A DNA stretch of 64,000 bases from Ariolimax columbianus (GCA_036924085.1 JAVGWX010000013.1:57763652-57827651); one strand, 5' to 3'; counted from the stretch's first letter, positions 35,380 through 46,665 are shown. Numbers and translations: made by a program. The notes: generated by a model not told the origin, from the letters alone.

Positions 35380-35760
35380 AATGTAAAATATCTTGGTTCT
35401 TGATCGACCTGTACTTCTACAAGGGCAGATGCCCCTTTGCAGGTCCCAGCTCTGGTATGAGCTGGATGTAACCGGGAGAAGTATATCCTGCTTAGCGGGC
35501 TAGGCTCGAGCAGCTTAATACTCCACTGCGCTGAGACAATCGCTTACGAAGGGTGGTTAACCGATGTGCTAGTTCATCTTAATAGACTCAAACACTAGAG
35601 TAAAGTAGACCCACAGACTGTTAGGCGCCATCAACGCTGCTCTAAACAAACCACATAATAATGCCGTTGTTATGCCATGTCACACAGCCGCCTCTTACGA
35701 TATGCTCTCAGCGTGACAGTGGAGCTATTCTTGTTATTCAAAGACCCCGACAGACCACTC
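35380..35760 (-). mobile_element. Rep-B copy 2
   Basis: Inverted relative to 29255-29580. Contains AGCTGGATGTAACCGGGAGA, GGTGGTTAACCGATGTG and TCTTAATAGACTCAAACACT. It directly follows Rep-A, and both sit inside the AT satellite. Confidence 0.85.
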
Positions 35761-35764
35761 AGGA

Positions 35765-35920
35765 AATGTAAAATATAAAGGATCTAATGGGGCGTGAGAT
35801 CTATTGTAATGTGTCAAATCTAATGTAATGCCAAATACATAAGAGTTTATATAATATTAGGTACATACGACCCAATATAATGTCATACATAAATCTGATG
35901 TTCTGTAATGTTTAGTTGAA
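35765..35920. repeat. AT-rich ~29-bp satellite, island 2
   Basis: GATCTATTGTAATGTGTCAA, then ATCTAATGTAATGCCAAATA and similar diverged units resume immediately after Rep-B. Confidence 0.75.
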
Positions 35921-36224
35921 TCGATTATTGTCTATTCTGACTCTGTCCACGCTTACAACTTGCAAATAAAATAGATACAAATATTCTAATTGTAGCCCAT
36001 AACTTTTGTTTAATGCGTCAGTCCTTGTCAGAGTTAATCACAGGCCGGCTGTCACAGTCAGAATGGGGTCAACACACAATGAAACAAATAGATACACTCG
36101 GCTTATTGTAGCTAAGATACACAGATATCATTTAAATGCAACATGGCCCACATCTAATGCAATTAAAGATATTCTGAACGATAGATCGAATATAATATCA
36201 AATAAAGTGTCTATAGGAAACCAA

Positions 36225-36453
36225 ATCAAGTCAAGTTATCCCATAACCGGCGAGGTCGTTTGGGCACACGTGAAGACACCCCCACGATCGCACGCAACCA
36301 CTATCTGTTAGCGGCCTATCCTGCGCCCCCTCTGGTTGGAGATTCTTTTATGTTGTTCTCCCATCTTTTTTTGGGACGACCTCTTCGTCTTCCATCTTGC
36401 ACCATCTCGTGCAGGATCGTATTTGCAAAACTGTTTGGTCTCGATATGTGCCC
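36225..36453 (-). pseudogene. LINE-P5 copy 1, 3' part (left of nested LINE-N1)
   Basis: The - strand sequence matches the 3' end of the copy at 63030-63565 (CCGGTTATGGGAT, ACGACGAAGAGG-like and GGTCTCGATATGTG blocks) and ends in TTGACTTGA, a pentanucleotide-type tail. It continues at 38040 after LINE-N1 copy 2. The direct repeat GATATGTGCCC (36443-36453 and 38040-38050) marks that insertion. Confidence 0.82.
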
Positions 36454-37191
36454 ACCACATGCACAATATTCTCGCTTTCAATCAAACCCCAAAATACAAA
36501 ATTAAGTTTAAATGGCAAATTCCTGCAGCCAAACGACAAACCAAACTATATGGGAGTCACATTTGATCGGCGCATGACATGGAAAAGTCAGATCGAGAGA
36601 AACCGAATGAGAGCCAGAGAAAGAATGGCAATCATGAGGAAACTTGCTGGCACAAGCTGGGGAGCAGACGAAAGCATACTAAAGAAACTGTACACTGGAA
36701 GAGTGAGACCAGTTCTCGAGTATGGCATTGCGGCATGGACAACAGAGGCAAAGGCGAACTTCGATAAAGTTAGCAAACTTCAAAACCAAGCCATGAGAGT
36801 TATAACAGGAGGCATGAAGTCAACGCCAATTGTAGAACTTGAAAAGATTACAAAACTGCAATCCATGACCGATAGAAGAGACTGCAGAGCCCAGCTGCAG
36901 TCAGAGAAACTCCGAAGACTGACTGACCATCCAATGCACCAGAGACTAAACAATTTGGGAAATGGGAAACTAAAGCGGAGAAACTTTGCAGAAATAGCCA
37001 AAGCAAAGATGCACGAAGATCCCATAAACGCACTAACAACACCAAAACCCATCACTACTGTACGAAAACCTACCTGGAGGCAGGATATATTTCCAGAGGT
37101 GGTAGAAAATATACCAGGTATTGGAAACAAAAACTGCCAGACTGAAAAAGAAAGGAGAGATACTACCCTAAGCTTTATATCGAAAAACTAA
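36454..37191 (+). pseudogene. LINE-N1 copy 2, RT C-terminal/connection region
   Basis: An open frame runs through YMGVTFDRRMTWKSQIERNR, SWGADESILKKLYTGRVRP and MRVITGGMKSTPIVELEKI to a TAA at 37189-37191, where copy 1 has Tyr-Pro. The next ORF begins 6 bp later in the same frame, so one nonsense mutation separates the two parts. RT motifs A-C are missing through 5' truncation. Confidence 0.85.
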
Positions 37192-37197
37192 CCAAGC

Positions 37198-38007
37198 ATG
37201 GACTGGACCCATGCATACACCGACGGTTCTGTAACAAACACTACACAGAACGGAGGGGCAGGGGCATTCCTGAACCTACCAAATGGCAGAAAAATAACAC
37301 TGTCACTCGCTACTGGTAAGTACGCAAGCAATTTCAGAGCGGAGGCAGAGGCACTGAGGGCGGCAGTGGAAGAAATGGTGACACATAAAGAAAATGAAAG
37401 CCATATAGTCCTGCTTACAGATGCTCTCGCCGTAGTCACAGCGCTAAAAAGCCAGAAAAAAACTGAGCTTAATGACTTAAGAGCAGCACTCTGCAAACTG
37501 TGCCAGCAGTCCGCACCAAAAAGGGTAGTGGTACAGTGGGTCCCATCACACTGCAACATCCAAGGCAACGAGGAGGCAGACAGACTGGCAAAAGAAGGTG
37601 CAAGACTACCACAAACAGATACTAGTATGACGTACGAAGAGTCAAAACGGCTTATCAAAGCCAGATACATGACCAAATGGGAAACCGAACATACTGGTTA
37701 CACCAAAAACGATGCCTATTACCAGTTGAACAGAAGAGAGCAGGTCGTTGTCTTCAGACTTCGCACTGGCCACAATAGACTTAGGTACCACCTATTCAAC
37801 AAATTGAAGATAGGTGGTACCGACGAATGCCCGTGCGGTACCGGTAAAATGACCGCTGAACATCTGCTGCAGAACTGCCCGACATACGAGGATCAGAGAG
37901 AGCAGATGTGGCCATCACCAGTGGAACTGCAAGACAAGCTCTATGGCAGTGTCGACAGCCTCAGGATGACCGCCGTTTTTTTCGAAAAAATAATGGTTAC
38001 TGTCTGA
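37198..38007 (+). pseudogene. LINE-N1 copy 2, RNase H plus CCHC-like tail
   Basis: A continuous 269-residue frame: THAYTDGSVTNT, FRAEAEALRAAVEEM, LLTDALAVVTAL and WVPSHCNIQGNEEADRLAKE give the full RNase H catalytic set. It is followed by VVFRLRTGHNRLRYHLFNKL and DECPCGTGKMTAEHLLQNCP, a Cys-Cys-His-Cys cluster. This is the best-preserved RNase H in the window. The ATG at 37198 is internal to the original polyprotein. Confidence 0.88.
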
Positions 38008-38039
38008 CTGCGTACGAAGAAGAAGAAGAAGAAGAAGAA

Positions 38040-38220
38040 GATATGTGCCCGTACCAAGATATTTTCCTTCTTTTAACCGTTACCAAGAGGTCTTCAAAAG
38101 GCCCTATTGCTGTTGTAATTATTTCTCGCATTTCCTCATTTGTTACTCGATCTTTGTACGTGACGTTTAGAAGTGTTCGGCAACATCACATCTCCAAGGC
38201 CTGTTTCCTCCGTTCATAGT
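38040..38220 (-). pseudogene. LINE-P5 copy 1, continuation
   Basis: Continues the - strand LINE: reverse-strand sequence matches 63150-63300 (ACGTCACGTACAAA-like, GAGGTCTTCAAAAGGCCCTA here). It ends at about 38220, where the element is truncated. Confidence 0.82.
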
Positions 38221-38394
38221 GGAGAATATTGAACAGTTTACGCTTCTCTGAAGTGTGGTATTACTCCAAGAATTGATTGACGGAAGAGAACAGCAAATTC
38301 AGCTTAAACTGGGCTAGGACTGCATTTGCCATGATGAAATTCAGTATATATGCTAAAGGAACTTAAACTTTGGACATATAAAAGTGGGGAAAAT

Positions 38395-38740
38395 GGAGAC
38401 GCTAGTCCAGTCAGGCACTGACCAGGACGTTGCGTCATGGTCAAGCCACAATCCACTGACCAAGACCAGAATCTCTCTTCAAAGTAGCGTTCCCTGGAAA
38501 CAGGATGTTTTTAAAACAGCCTGGCTGACGAGATGTGGATCGATGTAAATCCCCGTAGTAGTGAGCGCCGTGCAGATGAAGCCAAGCATAGCACAACCGC
38601 CTCGAGGACAGCGGTCCACATTCATCAGCATACTCGGGATGTGAAGAAAGTTACTACAACCCACCACTTAACGTCTTTTTCGAGGCGCACAAAAGTGTAA
38701 ACTTACTCATTGTAGGCATTCAACAACAACAACAACAGCA
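38395..38740 (+). mobile_element. Rep-C element with about one VNTR unit, copy 3
   Basis: Starts GAGACGCTAGTCCAGTCAGG, has one unit (CACTGACCAGGACGTTGCGT), then the body (AGTAGCGTTCCCTGGAAACA, GCCAAGCATAGCACAACCGC) and an (AAC)n tail at about 38720-38740. Confidence 0.87.
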
Positions 38741-38956
38741 TAATAGTAGTGTCTTACCAGTACTTCTAAATGGTTGAGAATGCTGAAGGATGACAAAGAG
38801 GGATACACAGAGATTAGAAACCTTCCACCAGACACGTCTTCGCAAAATTATTAAAGTGTTTTGGCCAGACAAAATATCGAAGGACACCAACTAGGAAGAT
38901 ATGGATATCATTAAAGAGGGAAGGAGAGAAGATGGAGATGGCTGGGGCATGTAAAG

Positions 38957-39270
38957 GTTTGGCTTGGCTTCGTTCGTTCTCAATCTCCCGCTACCAAACC
39001 CTGAAATGGCTTAAGTAGCAGAATGTAGTCCAGAGAACGGAATGCGTTGTGTCGTAGTTTACAGCTTGACTGCGATATTTGCACCTTTCGGTCCAACACA
39101 TCCGACTTCAGCAAGCATTTTTTGAGTACCGGGTTAGCATTCCCTCTTCGATCCCTTCTTTTTAGCCAGTCTGCCCTGCTGCAGCCTGTTTTTCAGGATC
39201 ACCGCGTGGAGGTGTTGACGGGTCTTGGCAGCTCTGGTTCGCTGGTCCTGACGCACGCGGTTGTGCTATG
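38957..39270 (+). mobile_element. Rep-A copy 3
   Basis: GGCTTGGCTTCGTTCGTTCT through CAGCTCTGGTTCGCTGGTCC, highly similar to 34990-35370 but ending earlier. Confidence 0.87.
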
Positions 39271-40030
39271 TTTGTCTTCATCTGTGTGTCGCTCAGTACT
39301 ACGGAGATCACGAATATCAGAAACACATCAGAATTAACGCAATGACGATATTTCAGATCTAGTAATGTTGAAGAGGTCACAGATCTAGCAGAGACGTAGA
39401 TATTTCTAATGTAGTTTACACTATCGCAGATCAAATAGTTCTGTAAGATATCTCTGTTTACAAAGAGTAGGCTTAACGGCCACAGCCCGGAAAAAATTCT
39501 AAATTCAAGTTAAAAATCTAGCAAAGATGGCGCCATAACTGGCTGTGGGTCTACATTGCTCTTCTGTTTTAGTTCATTATAGATACCGCCCGATCATGGA
39601 TTTTCCGGGAATTCCCACTAGTCGACAACTTACACTTGTGTTCACGGAAATGTGTTTTTGTTTTCCATTTGGACTGGTTAATTCGTTCGTATTATGTGTT
39701 TTTTTTCCGGCCGATTATCCTGGAATGAACATCGGCTATATGAATAGCACTACGCTTAAACATGTCATATTTCACGGTCTAGTTCATCCGGCTGAACTTC
39801 ACGAGATTGGAGCCCTACCTGAAGACAGTGTCAGCTTTGTTGTAGGAAATTTAGACACAACTATAATGAACTGACACCTGGAGAGAGATGGGCTCCGTCA
39901 GTTGTGTAGCGGCCCACGACACACCGTTGTTGTATGGCGTGAGCTGGTACTATAGACTACAGAAACGGTGTCTCAACGACCTTCTAGGTTATGGGATGTT
40001 GATGATGTCATATGAAATACTAGCGTAATA
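39271..40030. other. Unassigned stretch with traces of AT satellite
   Basis: TTTCAGATCTAGTAATG-type words at 39350-39430 hint at diverged satellite. The rest has no recognisable feature. A 109-codon + frame (39545-39874) shows no known domain. Confidence 0.35.
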
Positions 40031-41075
40031 TAAAAACAGGCCAGCTGTAAGATAATGTAAGTTGTCTCACAACACATCTCCTGTAATGATATTTAGAATG
40101 TAATGCAACATCTATCAGATGTAATGTAAGGTAAGTTATATCAAGTATAATGTGTGTAAAATATATCAGATCTAATGTAATGTAAGGAGTATCATTTTAA
40201 TGTTGCGTAAAAATCTATCAGAACTTCATGAAATTAAAAAGTATTTCAGGTCTAATGTAATGTAAAATCTATTAGATCTAATTAAATGTAAAAAATAAAA
40301 CACTATCATATCTAACGCAACGTAAAATAATATATCAGATCTAATGTAATGTAAAATAATATATCAGATCTAATGTAATGTAAAATAATATATCAGATCT
40401 AATGTAATGTAAAATAATTTATCAGATCTAATATAGTGTTAGGTATATCATATCTAATATAATGTAAAATATATCTGATTTTATTTAATGTTAAATCTAC
40501 AAGACCTAATGTAATGTACAAATCTATCTGGTCTAATGTAATGTTAGGTATATCCTGTCTAATGTAATGTAGAATTTATCAAACCTAAAATAGTATAGCA
40601 TATCTAATGTAATGTACAAATCTATGAGATCTAATTTAATTGAAAATCTATTAGATCCTAATGTAATGTGAAAATTGATTAGATCCTAAAGTAATGTAAA
40701 AATCTATCACATGTAATGTAAAATCTACTAGATTCTAATGTAATGTAAAAATCTATCAGATATAATGTTATGTAAAATATACCTGATCTAATTTAATATA
40801 AGGCATATCAGATCTAATTTAATGTAAAATTTGTTCGATCCAATTGAATGTAGTGTATATCAAATATAATTTAATATAGTGTATATCAAATCTAGTTTCA
40901 TGTAGTGTATATCAAATCTAATTTAATGTGGTGTATGTCAAATCTAATTTAATGTAGTATATATTAAACCTAATTTAATGTAGTGTATGTCAAATCTAAT
41001 TTAATGTAGTGTATGTCAAATCTAATGTAATGTAGTGTATACAAAATCTACTTTAAGGCCGAATAGCTCATAACT
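40030..41075. repeat. AT-rich ~29-bp satellite, main island
   Basis: Units such as TATATCAGATCTAATGTAAT and GTAAAATAA with a 29-bp period (40331, 40360) sit amid many diverged 24-30-bp variants. The right part carries an ATGTAGTGTATATCAAATCT subtype. Confidence 0.92.
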
Positions 41076-41081
41076 AATGAC

Positions 41082-41830
41082 ATGTGAGTTGGGGAAAGTA
41101 TAAACAGCAAAGAAGGGAGCTGGCTACACCACCTCACATGCTGTGGCAAAGAAAAGAGCTGGCTACGCCACCTCACACAGGCTGTGGCAAAGAAGGGAGC
41201 TGGCTACGCCACCTCACAGGCTGTGGCAAAGAAGGGAGCTGGCTACGCCACCGCACAGGCTGTGGTAAAGAAGGGAGCTGGCTACTCCACCTCACAGGCT
41301 GTGGCAAAGAAGGAAGCTGGCTACGCCACCTGACAGGCTGTGGCAAAGAAGGGAGCTGGCTACGCCACCTCACAGGCTGTGGCAAAGAAGGGAGCTGGCT
41401 ACGCCACCTCACATAGGCTGTGGCAAAGAAGGGAGCTGGCTACGCCACCTGACATAGGCTGTGGCAAAGAAGGGAGCTGGCTTCGCCACCTCACAGGCTG
41501 TGGCAAAGAAGGGAGCTGGCTACGCCACCTCACATAGGCTGTGGCAAAGAAGGGAGCTGGCTACGCCACCTCACAGGCTGTGGTAAAGAAGGAAGCTGGC
41601 TACGCCACCTCACAGGCTGTGGCAAAAAAGGGAGCTGGCTACGCCACCTCACATAGGCTGTGGCAAAGAAGGGAGCTGGCTACGCCACCTTACAGGCTGT
41701 TGCAAAGAAGAGAGCTGGCTACGCCACCTCACATGCTGTGGCAAAAAAGGGAGCTGGCTACGCCACCTCACAGGCTGTGGCAAAGAAGGGAGCTGGCTAT
41801 GCCACCACACAGGCTGTGGCAAAGTCCATG
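41082..41830. repeat. 39-bp minisatellite (Rep-E array), about 18 copies
   Basis: CTCACAGGCTGTGGCAAAGA with AGGGAGCTGGCTACGCCAC, period 39 (41 when ATAGG is present). Both flanks match the inverted single-copy sequence at 62800-62950 (AAACAGCAAAGAAGGGAGCT-like left, GGCAATTGTTGCCATGG right), so the array grew inside that element. Confidence 0.96.
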
Positions 41831-41882
41831 ACGATTTATCTTCATCCCTGATGGCAATTGTTGCCATGGGACCCACCTTTGT
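41831..41882 (+). mobile_element. Rep-E right flank
   Basis: GTCCATGACGATTTATCTTC and GGCAATTGTTGCCATGG align, inverted, with 62812-62860. Confidence 0.7.
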
Positions 41883-41889
41883 CTATAAT

Positions 41890-41985
41890 ATATGTTAAGA
41901 TGTCGGAGATCTAATATCAGTCAAGAAATCTCAGATCTAATGTAATGTAAAGCAGCCAAGATTTAATGTAGTGGATAGTATAGAA
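41890..41985. repeat. AT-rich satellite, island 4
   Basis: GATCTAATATCAGTCAAGAA and CAGATCTAATGTAATGTAAA units resume after Rep-E. Confidence 0.75.
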
Positions 41986-41989
41986 TAAA

Positions 41990-42465
41990 AGTTCAGTTCA
42001 GTTCGTCCCGTAACCCATCAGGTCGTTGGGGCACACATGAAGACATGAAAATCCCACGCCAGCTCTCTCTGTCTGTCGCCGCCTGACGTATCTCACCGTG
42101 ACGAAGGCCTGTCCACTCAGCGATGTTGTCCACCCATCTCTTCCTTGGACGTCCTCGCCCTCTCTGTCCCGGTACGGATCCAAAGAGTATCGAGTTGGGA
42201 ATTCCGTTGGACCTTGCGACTTGCCCGCACCAGGCCATCTTTCGTCTTTTGATAGTTGTGAACAGATCTTCAAAAAGGCCAATAGCGTCTTCAACTCTCT
42301 GACGGATGTCTACGTTCGTGACACGATCCTTATATGTAACATTTAGGAGTTTTCTATAGCACCTCATTTCCATTGCACGTATTCTGCCCTGGATATCTGC
42401 TGTAATGGTCCAGGTCTCGCAAGCCTTAGGCTTGAAAACACCTGGCCCGCCCATCTCCTCTCCAA
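41990..42465 (-). pseudogene. LINE-P5 copy 2, C-terminal fragment
   Basis: The - frame 42454-41993 codes CETWTITADIQGRIRAMEMR, RKLLNVTYKDRVTNVDIRQR, KRRKMAWCGQVARSNGIPNS and GRGRPRKRWVDNIAEWTGL, the C-terminal region shared with 63065-63529. On - it ends in a CTGAACTGAAC pentanucleotide tail (41985-42000). The RT catalytic domain is absent by 5' truncation. Confidence 0.88.
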
Positions 42466-42864
42466 GCTGCGGTGGGCCAACATCTGCATTTAACCTGAAG
42501 GAGCCCGTCCCCCCAGGCGAGCCATTGCTTCGTTAGCCTAGAGCCTCACGGTTCTAGTTGCCCAGTGTGTACCCCGAGAAGGTGAGGTTGGCTTGTGAGC
42601 TCACTTTAATCGGCAGGCTACTAATTTCACTTTTCACTCTTCCAGGGAAGAGCTAGCCGACTTCAGCGCCACTGGAATGCGGCGTCAAACATGAGCACAC
42701 CTTACACACCAAAGGATAAAAGACACATTCTTAAAGTTGGAAAGAAAAAAGATATAAATTTACTTGATTTTATTCAAACGCTCACAAACTTTGGAATAAT
42801 GTTGATTAAAAATGATCACCAAACATGGAAATAATTGTGAAATGAAATGGAAAACTAAACTTTA
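42466..42864. other. Unassigned stretch
   Basis: Moderately GC-rich sequence without recognised repeat or coding domain. Confidence 0.35.
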
Positions 42865-43215
42865 TGTAGGACAAGGACAAGAATAGCACCACTGCCTCAC
42901 AGAGAGCATGTCGTAAGAGGAGACTAACTTTGTGACATCGCGTAACACCAGCCATGGTTGGGTGGTTTGTTTAGAGCAGCATAGATGGCACCTAACAGGC
43001 TGCGGGTTTACTTTGCTCTAGTGTTTGAGTCTATTAAGATTAACTCGCACATCGGTTAACCACCTAACGCAGCGGAGTATTAAACTGCTCAAGCCTAGCC
43101 CGCTAAGCAGGAAACCTTTCTCCCGGCTATATCCAGCTCATACCAGAGTTGGGACCTGCACAGGGGTTTCGGCCCCTGTAGAAGTAGAAGTCGACCAAGA
43201 ACTAAGAAGAATGGA
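42865..43215 (+). mobile_element. Rep-B copy 3
   Basis: GAATAGCACCACTGCCTCAC, TGTTTGAGTCTATTAAGAT, CATCGGTTAACCACC and CCCGCTAAGCAGG blocks as in the other copies. Confidence 0.85.
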
Positions 43216-43239
43216 AAACAAATTGACTGTTGACTTAGC

Positions 43240-43812
43240 CTAACTTCTTTATACTGGTCTAGAAGATTATCTAGTCTGTACACAACCAATTACTTCTACT
43301 CCATAGATCTAAAAATAACAATGTTCATCCAATCTATTCTTGAGTGCATTAACTACTGACCATGCCCCCACTATTTCCTGTGGCAATGCATTCCAAGCAT
43401 TTTCCACTAAAATATTCACAAAAATATTTTTCCTAGGATCTTATCTGGGCATTTCTTTAATTTAATTTATAGATGTGCCCTCTTGTTCTAGTAGCCGGCT
43501 GTACTTTGGAAAACTTGTAATAGTCTAATTTATCCGTTCCTTTGATTATCTTATAAAATCTGTATTAAGTCACCTCGAATTCTTCTCTTTTCTACGCCAG
43601 GCCGGTTTTTTTAGTCGTTCCCCAAAACTATATTTCTGGAATCCTACTATCAGTTTTGTCGCTCTTTTTTTTATCCTTTCCAGCATGTTTATATCCCCTC
43701 TATGACAAGGATTCAACACATGTACACAGTACTCCAATCTAGGTCTAACTAATGCTTTATACAGTTTGGCTATCAGTTCCTTACTCTTGTCATAAGGTTG
43801 TCCAACGGCTGG
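43240..43812 (-). pseudogene. CR1/L2-like LINE 3' fragment, copy A
   Basis: The - strand codes SKELIAKLYKALVRPRLEYC and NMLERIKKRATKLIVGFQKY, a LINE thumb/C-terminal region. It is followed by a 3' region sharing CCTGTGGCAATGCATTCCAA and CTTTATACTGG with copy B. It is diverged from copy B and lies immediately 3' of it in the same orientation. Confidence 0.82.
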
Positions 43813-43814
43813 GT

Positions 43815-44863
43815 ATGGTAATAACTTAATGTCTTTATACTGGCTTAGAAGACTGCAGAGTCTGTATACAACCAGTTTCATTTACATTACCTTGCTCTAT
43901 AAGCTATGCGCATCCAATTTATTCTTAAATGCATTAATTGTCCCTGCCTCCACTACCTCCTGTGGCAATGCATTCCAAGCATTCACCACTCTCTGACTAA
44001 AAAAATATTTCCTAATATCTAATCTGGACCTCTCTTTAGTCAGCTTGTAGCTATACCCTCTTGTTCTTGTAGGTGGTTGTAGTTTGAAAAAACTTGTTAT
44101 AGTCCAATTTATCCATTCCTCTGATCATCTAATAAACCTGTATTAAGTCACCACGAATTCTTATCTCTTCTAGACACTGAATGCCGGTTTTCCTGAGTCT
44201 TTCCTCATAACTGTAATTCTGGAATCCCACTATCAGCTTTATCGCTCTTTTTTTAATTATTTCCAGCATGTTTATATCTCCTCTATGATAAGCACTCCAC
44301 ACCTGTACACAGAACTCCAATCTAGGTCTAACTAATGGTTTATATAGTTTGACTATCACTTCCTTGCTCTTATGTTTAATATTTCTTTTTATCATACCTA
44401 ACATTGCATTTGCCTTTTTCACTGCTACCTGAACTTGCTCACTCACCTTATCTGTATGACCTATTATAACTCCTAGGTCCCTTTCCTTATCTATCTTTCT
44501 AATAGTGTTCTCTCCCATTCTGTAATGATGTTCCATATTGGATCTACCCATGTGGATGACTGTAAATTTATCTTTATTAAACTCCATTTACCAGCTTACA
44601 GGCCATTCTCGAATGTTATCTAAATAATACCTCAATACATCCACTTCTGCTTTAGATGAGACACTACTGCATAGTTTTCTGTCGTCAGCAAATTTTGCAA
44701 TCATGGATCTCATATCAATGTCCAAATCTTTTATATATATCAATAAAAAAATTGGTCCCAAAACCAAACCCTGTGGCACACCACTTTTCACTTCACACCA
44801 CTCAGAGTACTCCTTATTTAGGTAACGTTGTATGTTTATGGGAGATTGGGAGGTGGGAAACAA
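43815..44863 (-). pseudogene. CR1/L2-like LINE, copy B with RT motifs
   Basis: On - 44863-44588 codes EWCEVKSGVPQGLVLGPIFL (motif B), IYIKDLD and IAKFADDRKLCSSVSSKAEV (motif C, Asp pair). A TAA at the end of that frame is followed by 44587-44129: MEFNKDKFTVIHMGRSNMEH, VRPRLEFCVQVWSAYHRGDI. A stop therefore splits RT from thumb. The element is 5'-truncated at about 44863, where Rep-free AT-satellite-like sequence begins. Confidence 0.87.
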
Positions 44864-44929
44864 TCACATATCTTAGTGTAGGATATACCAGAATGAATGT
44901 TCTATAAAGTATTACACATCCGTTGAAAT

Positions 44930-45177
44930 ATAATGTTTCTCAGATATAACGGGGTTGGTGATTATTCGAGTACACTTTAACGTCAGAAATCTTAGGTTGA
45001 ATATAACGTCAGAAATGTAATGTCTAATACAATGTAGGATATAGTAGCTCAAATGTAATGTAAGATATATCAGACCTAATGCAATATAAGATTTCTCATC
45101 ACAGATAATCTAATGTAGTAGAACAGACCTAATATAGTGTAAGATATCTCCGATCTAATTTATTGCAAACTGTCTTA
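44930..45177. repeat. AT-rich satellite, island 5
   Basis: ATCAGACCTAATGCAATATA, TATCTCCGATCTAATTTATT and similar units. It ends in TTGCAAACTGTCTTA (45163-45177), the left target-site duplication of the Rep-C insertion. Confidence 0.78.
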
Positions 45178-46473
45178 TTGTTGTTGGAAACAACAACATT
45201 GCCCACAATCAGTATGTTAACACGTGTGGGTGCCCTGGACAGAGCGTTAAGTTCCTGGTTATATTAGCTTTCTTCACCGCCCGAGCAGGTGGGCCACAGT
45301 CCTCCAGGCGAGTGAGATATGCTTGGCTTCATCTGCGTGGCGCTCACTACTACGGGGATCACGTCAAACCACATTTCATCAGCCTTGAAAACAGACTGTT
45401 TCTAGGCAACGCTACTTGGAAAAGAGATAGTGGGATTGGGCAGTATGGTGTGCCTGACCCTGACGCGACGTCCTAGTCAGTATGTTGTGCCTGACCATGG
45501 CGCGATGTCCTAGTCAGCATGTTGTGTCTGACCATGGCGCGACGTCCTGGTCAGTATATTGTGCCTGACCATGGCGCGACGTCCTAGTCAGCATGTTGTG
45601 TCTGACCATGGCGCGACGTCCTAGTCAGCATGTTGTGTCTGACCATGGCGCGACGTCCTAGTCAGCATGTTGTGTCTGACCATCGCGCGACGTCCTGGTC
45701 AGCATGTTGTGTCTGACCATGGCGCGACGTCCTAGTCAGTATATTGTGCCTGACCATGGCGCGATTTCCTGGTCAGTATATTGTGCCTGACCATGGCGCG
45801 ACGTCCTGGTCAGTATATTGAGCCTGACCATATCGCGACGTCCTGGTCAGTATATTGTGCCTGACCATGGCGCGACGTCCTGGTCAGTATATTGTGCCTG
45901 ACCATGGCGCGACGTCATGGTCAGTATATTGTGCCTGACCATGGCGCGACGTCCTGGTCAGTATATTATGCCTGACCATGGCGCGACGTCCTGGTCAGTA
46001 TATTGTGCCTGACCATGGCGCGACGTCCTGGTCAGTATATTGTGCCTGACCATGGCGCGACGTCCTGGTCAGTATATTGTGCCTGACCATGGTGCGACGT
46101 CCTGGTCAGTATATTGTGCCTGACCATGGCGCGACGTCCTTATCAGTATATTGTGCCTGACCATGGCGCGACGTCCTGGTCAGTATATTGTGCCTGACCA
46201 TGGCGCGACGTCCTGGTCAGCATGTTGTGTCTGACCCTGACACGACGTCCTGGTCAGTATGGTGTGCCTGACCATGGCGCGACGTCCTGGTCAGCATGTT
46301 GTGTCTGACCCTGACGCGACGTCCTGGTCAGTCTGTTGTGCCCGATCCTGACGCGACGTCCTGGTCAGTCTGTTGTGCCCGATCCTGACGCGACGTCCTG
46401 GTCAGTCTGTTGTGCCCGATCCTGACGCGACGTCCTGGTCAGTCTGTTGTTCCTGACCGAACTATCGTCTCAG
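45178..46473 (-). mobile_element. Rep-C element with expanded 37-bp VNTR (about 28 units)
   Basis: On - it runs from GAGACGATAGTTCGGTCAGG through about 28 units (on +: CATGGCGCGACGTCCTGGTC then AGTATATTGTGCCTGAC, 37 bp). It continues into the body (GTTGCCTAGAAACAGTC, GCCACGCAGATGAAGCCAAG) and ends in CAACAACAA. It is bounded by a 15-bp direct repeat with one mismatch, 45163-45177 and 46474-46488. The duplication, the tail and the body shared with 26098 and 38395 define it as one retroposon-like insertion. Confidence 0.9.
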
Positions 46474-46488
46474 TTGCAAATTGTCTTA

Positions 46489-46640
46489 GATTGAATATCG
46501 TGTCCGATATTTCAGATTAATTTTATTGTTCAAAAACCCAGATTAGAATGATGGAAAATGACCGAGACGTAGTTCAGTTTGACACATACCAATGTTCTGA
46601 GTCCGACATATTTACTGCAGGGAGTGTAGTACATACATAC
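46489..46640. other. Diverged satellite-like remnant
   Basis: GATTGAATATCGTGTCCGAT and TTTCAGATTAATTTTATTG resemble decayed AT-satellite units; otherwise unassigned. Confidence 0.35.
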
Positions 46641-46665
46641 GAGTGTATACATACATTCATATATA

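Larger units (their letters stand above)
36454..38039 (+). mobile_element. LINE-N1 copy 2, nested in LINE-P5
   Basis: 5'-truncated LINE-N1 beginning in the RT region (CACAATATTCTCGCTTTCAA as at 5273) and ending in (GAA)n at 38016-38039. It is flanked by an 11-bp target-site duplication GATATGTGCCC. Removing it restores the sequence seen uninterrupted at about 63282-63311. Nearly identical to copy 1, so the same subfamily. Confidence 0.93.
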
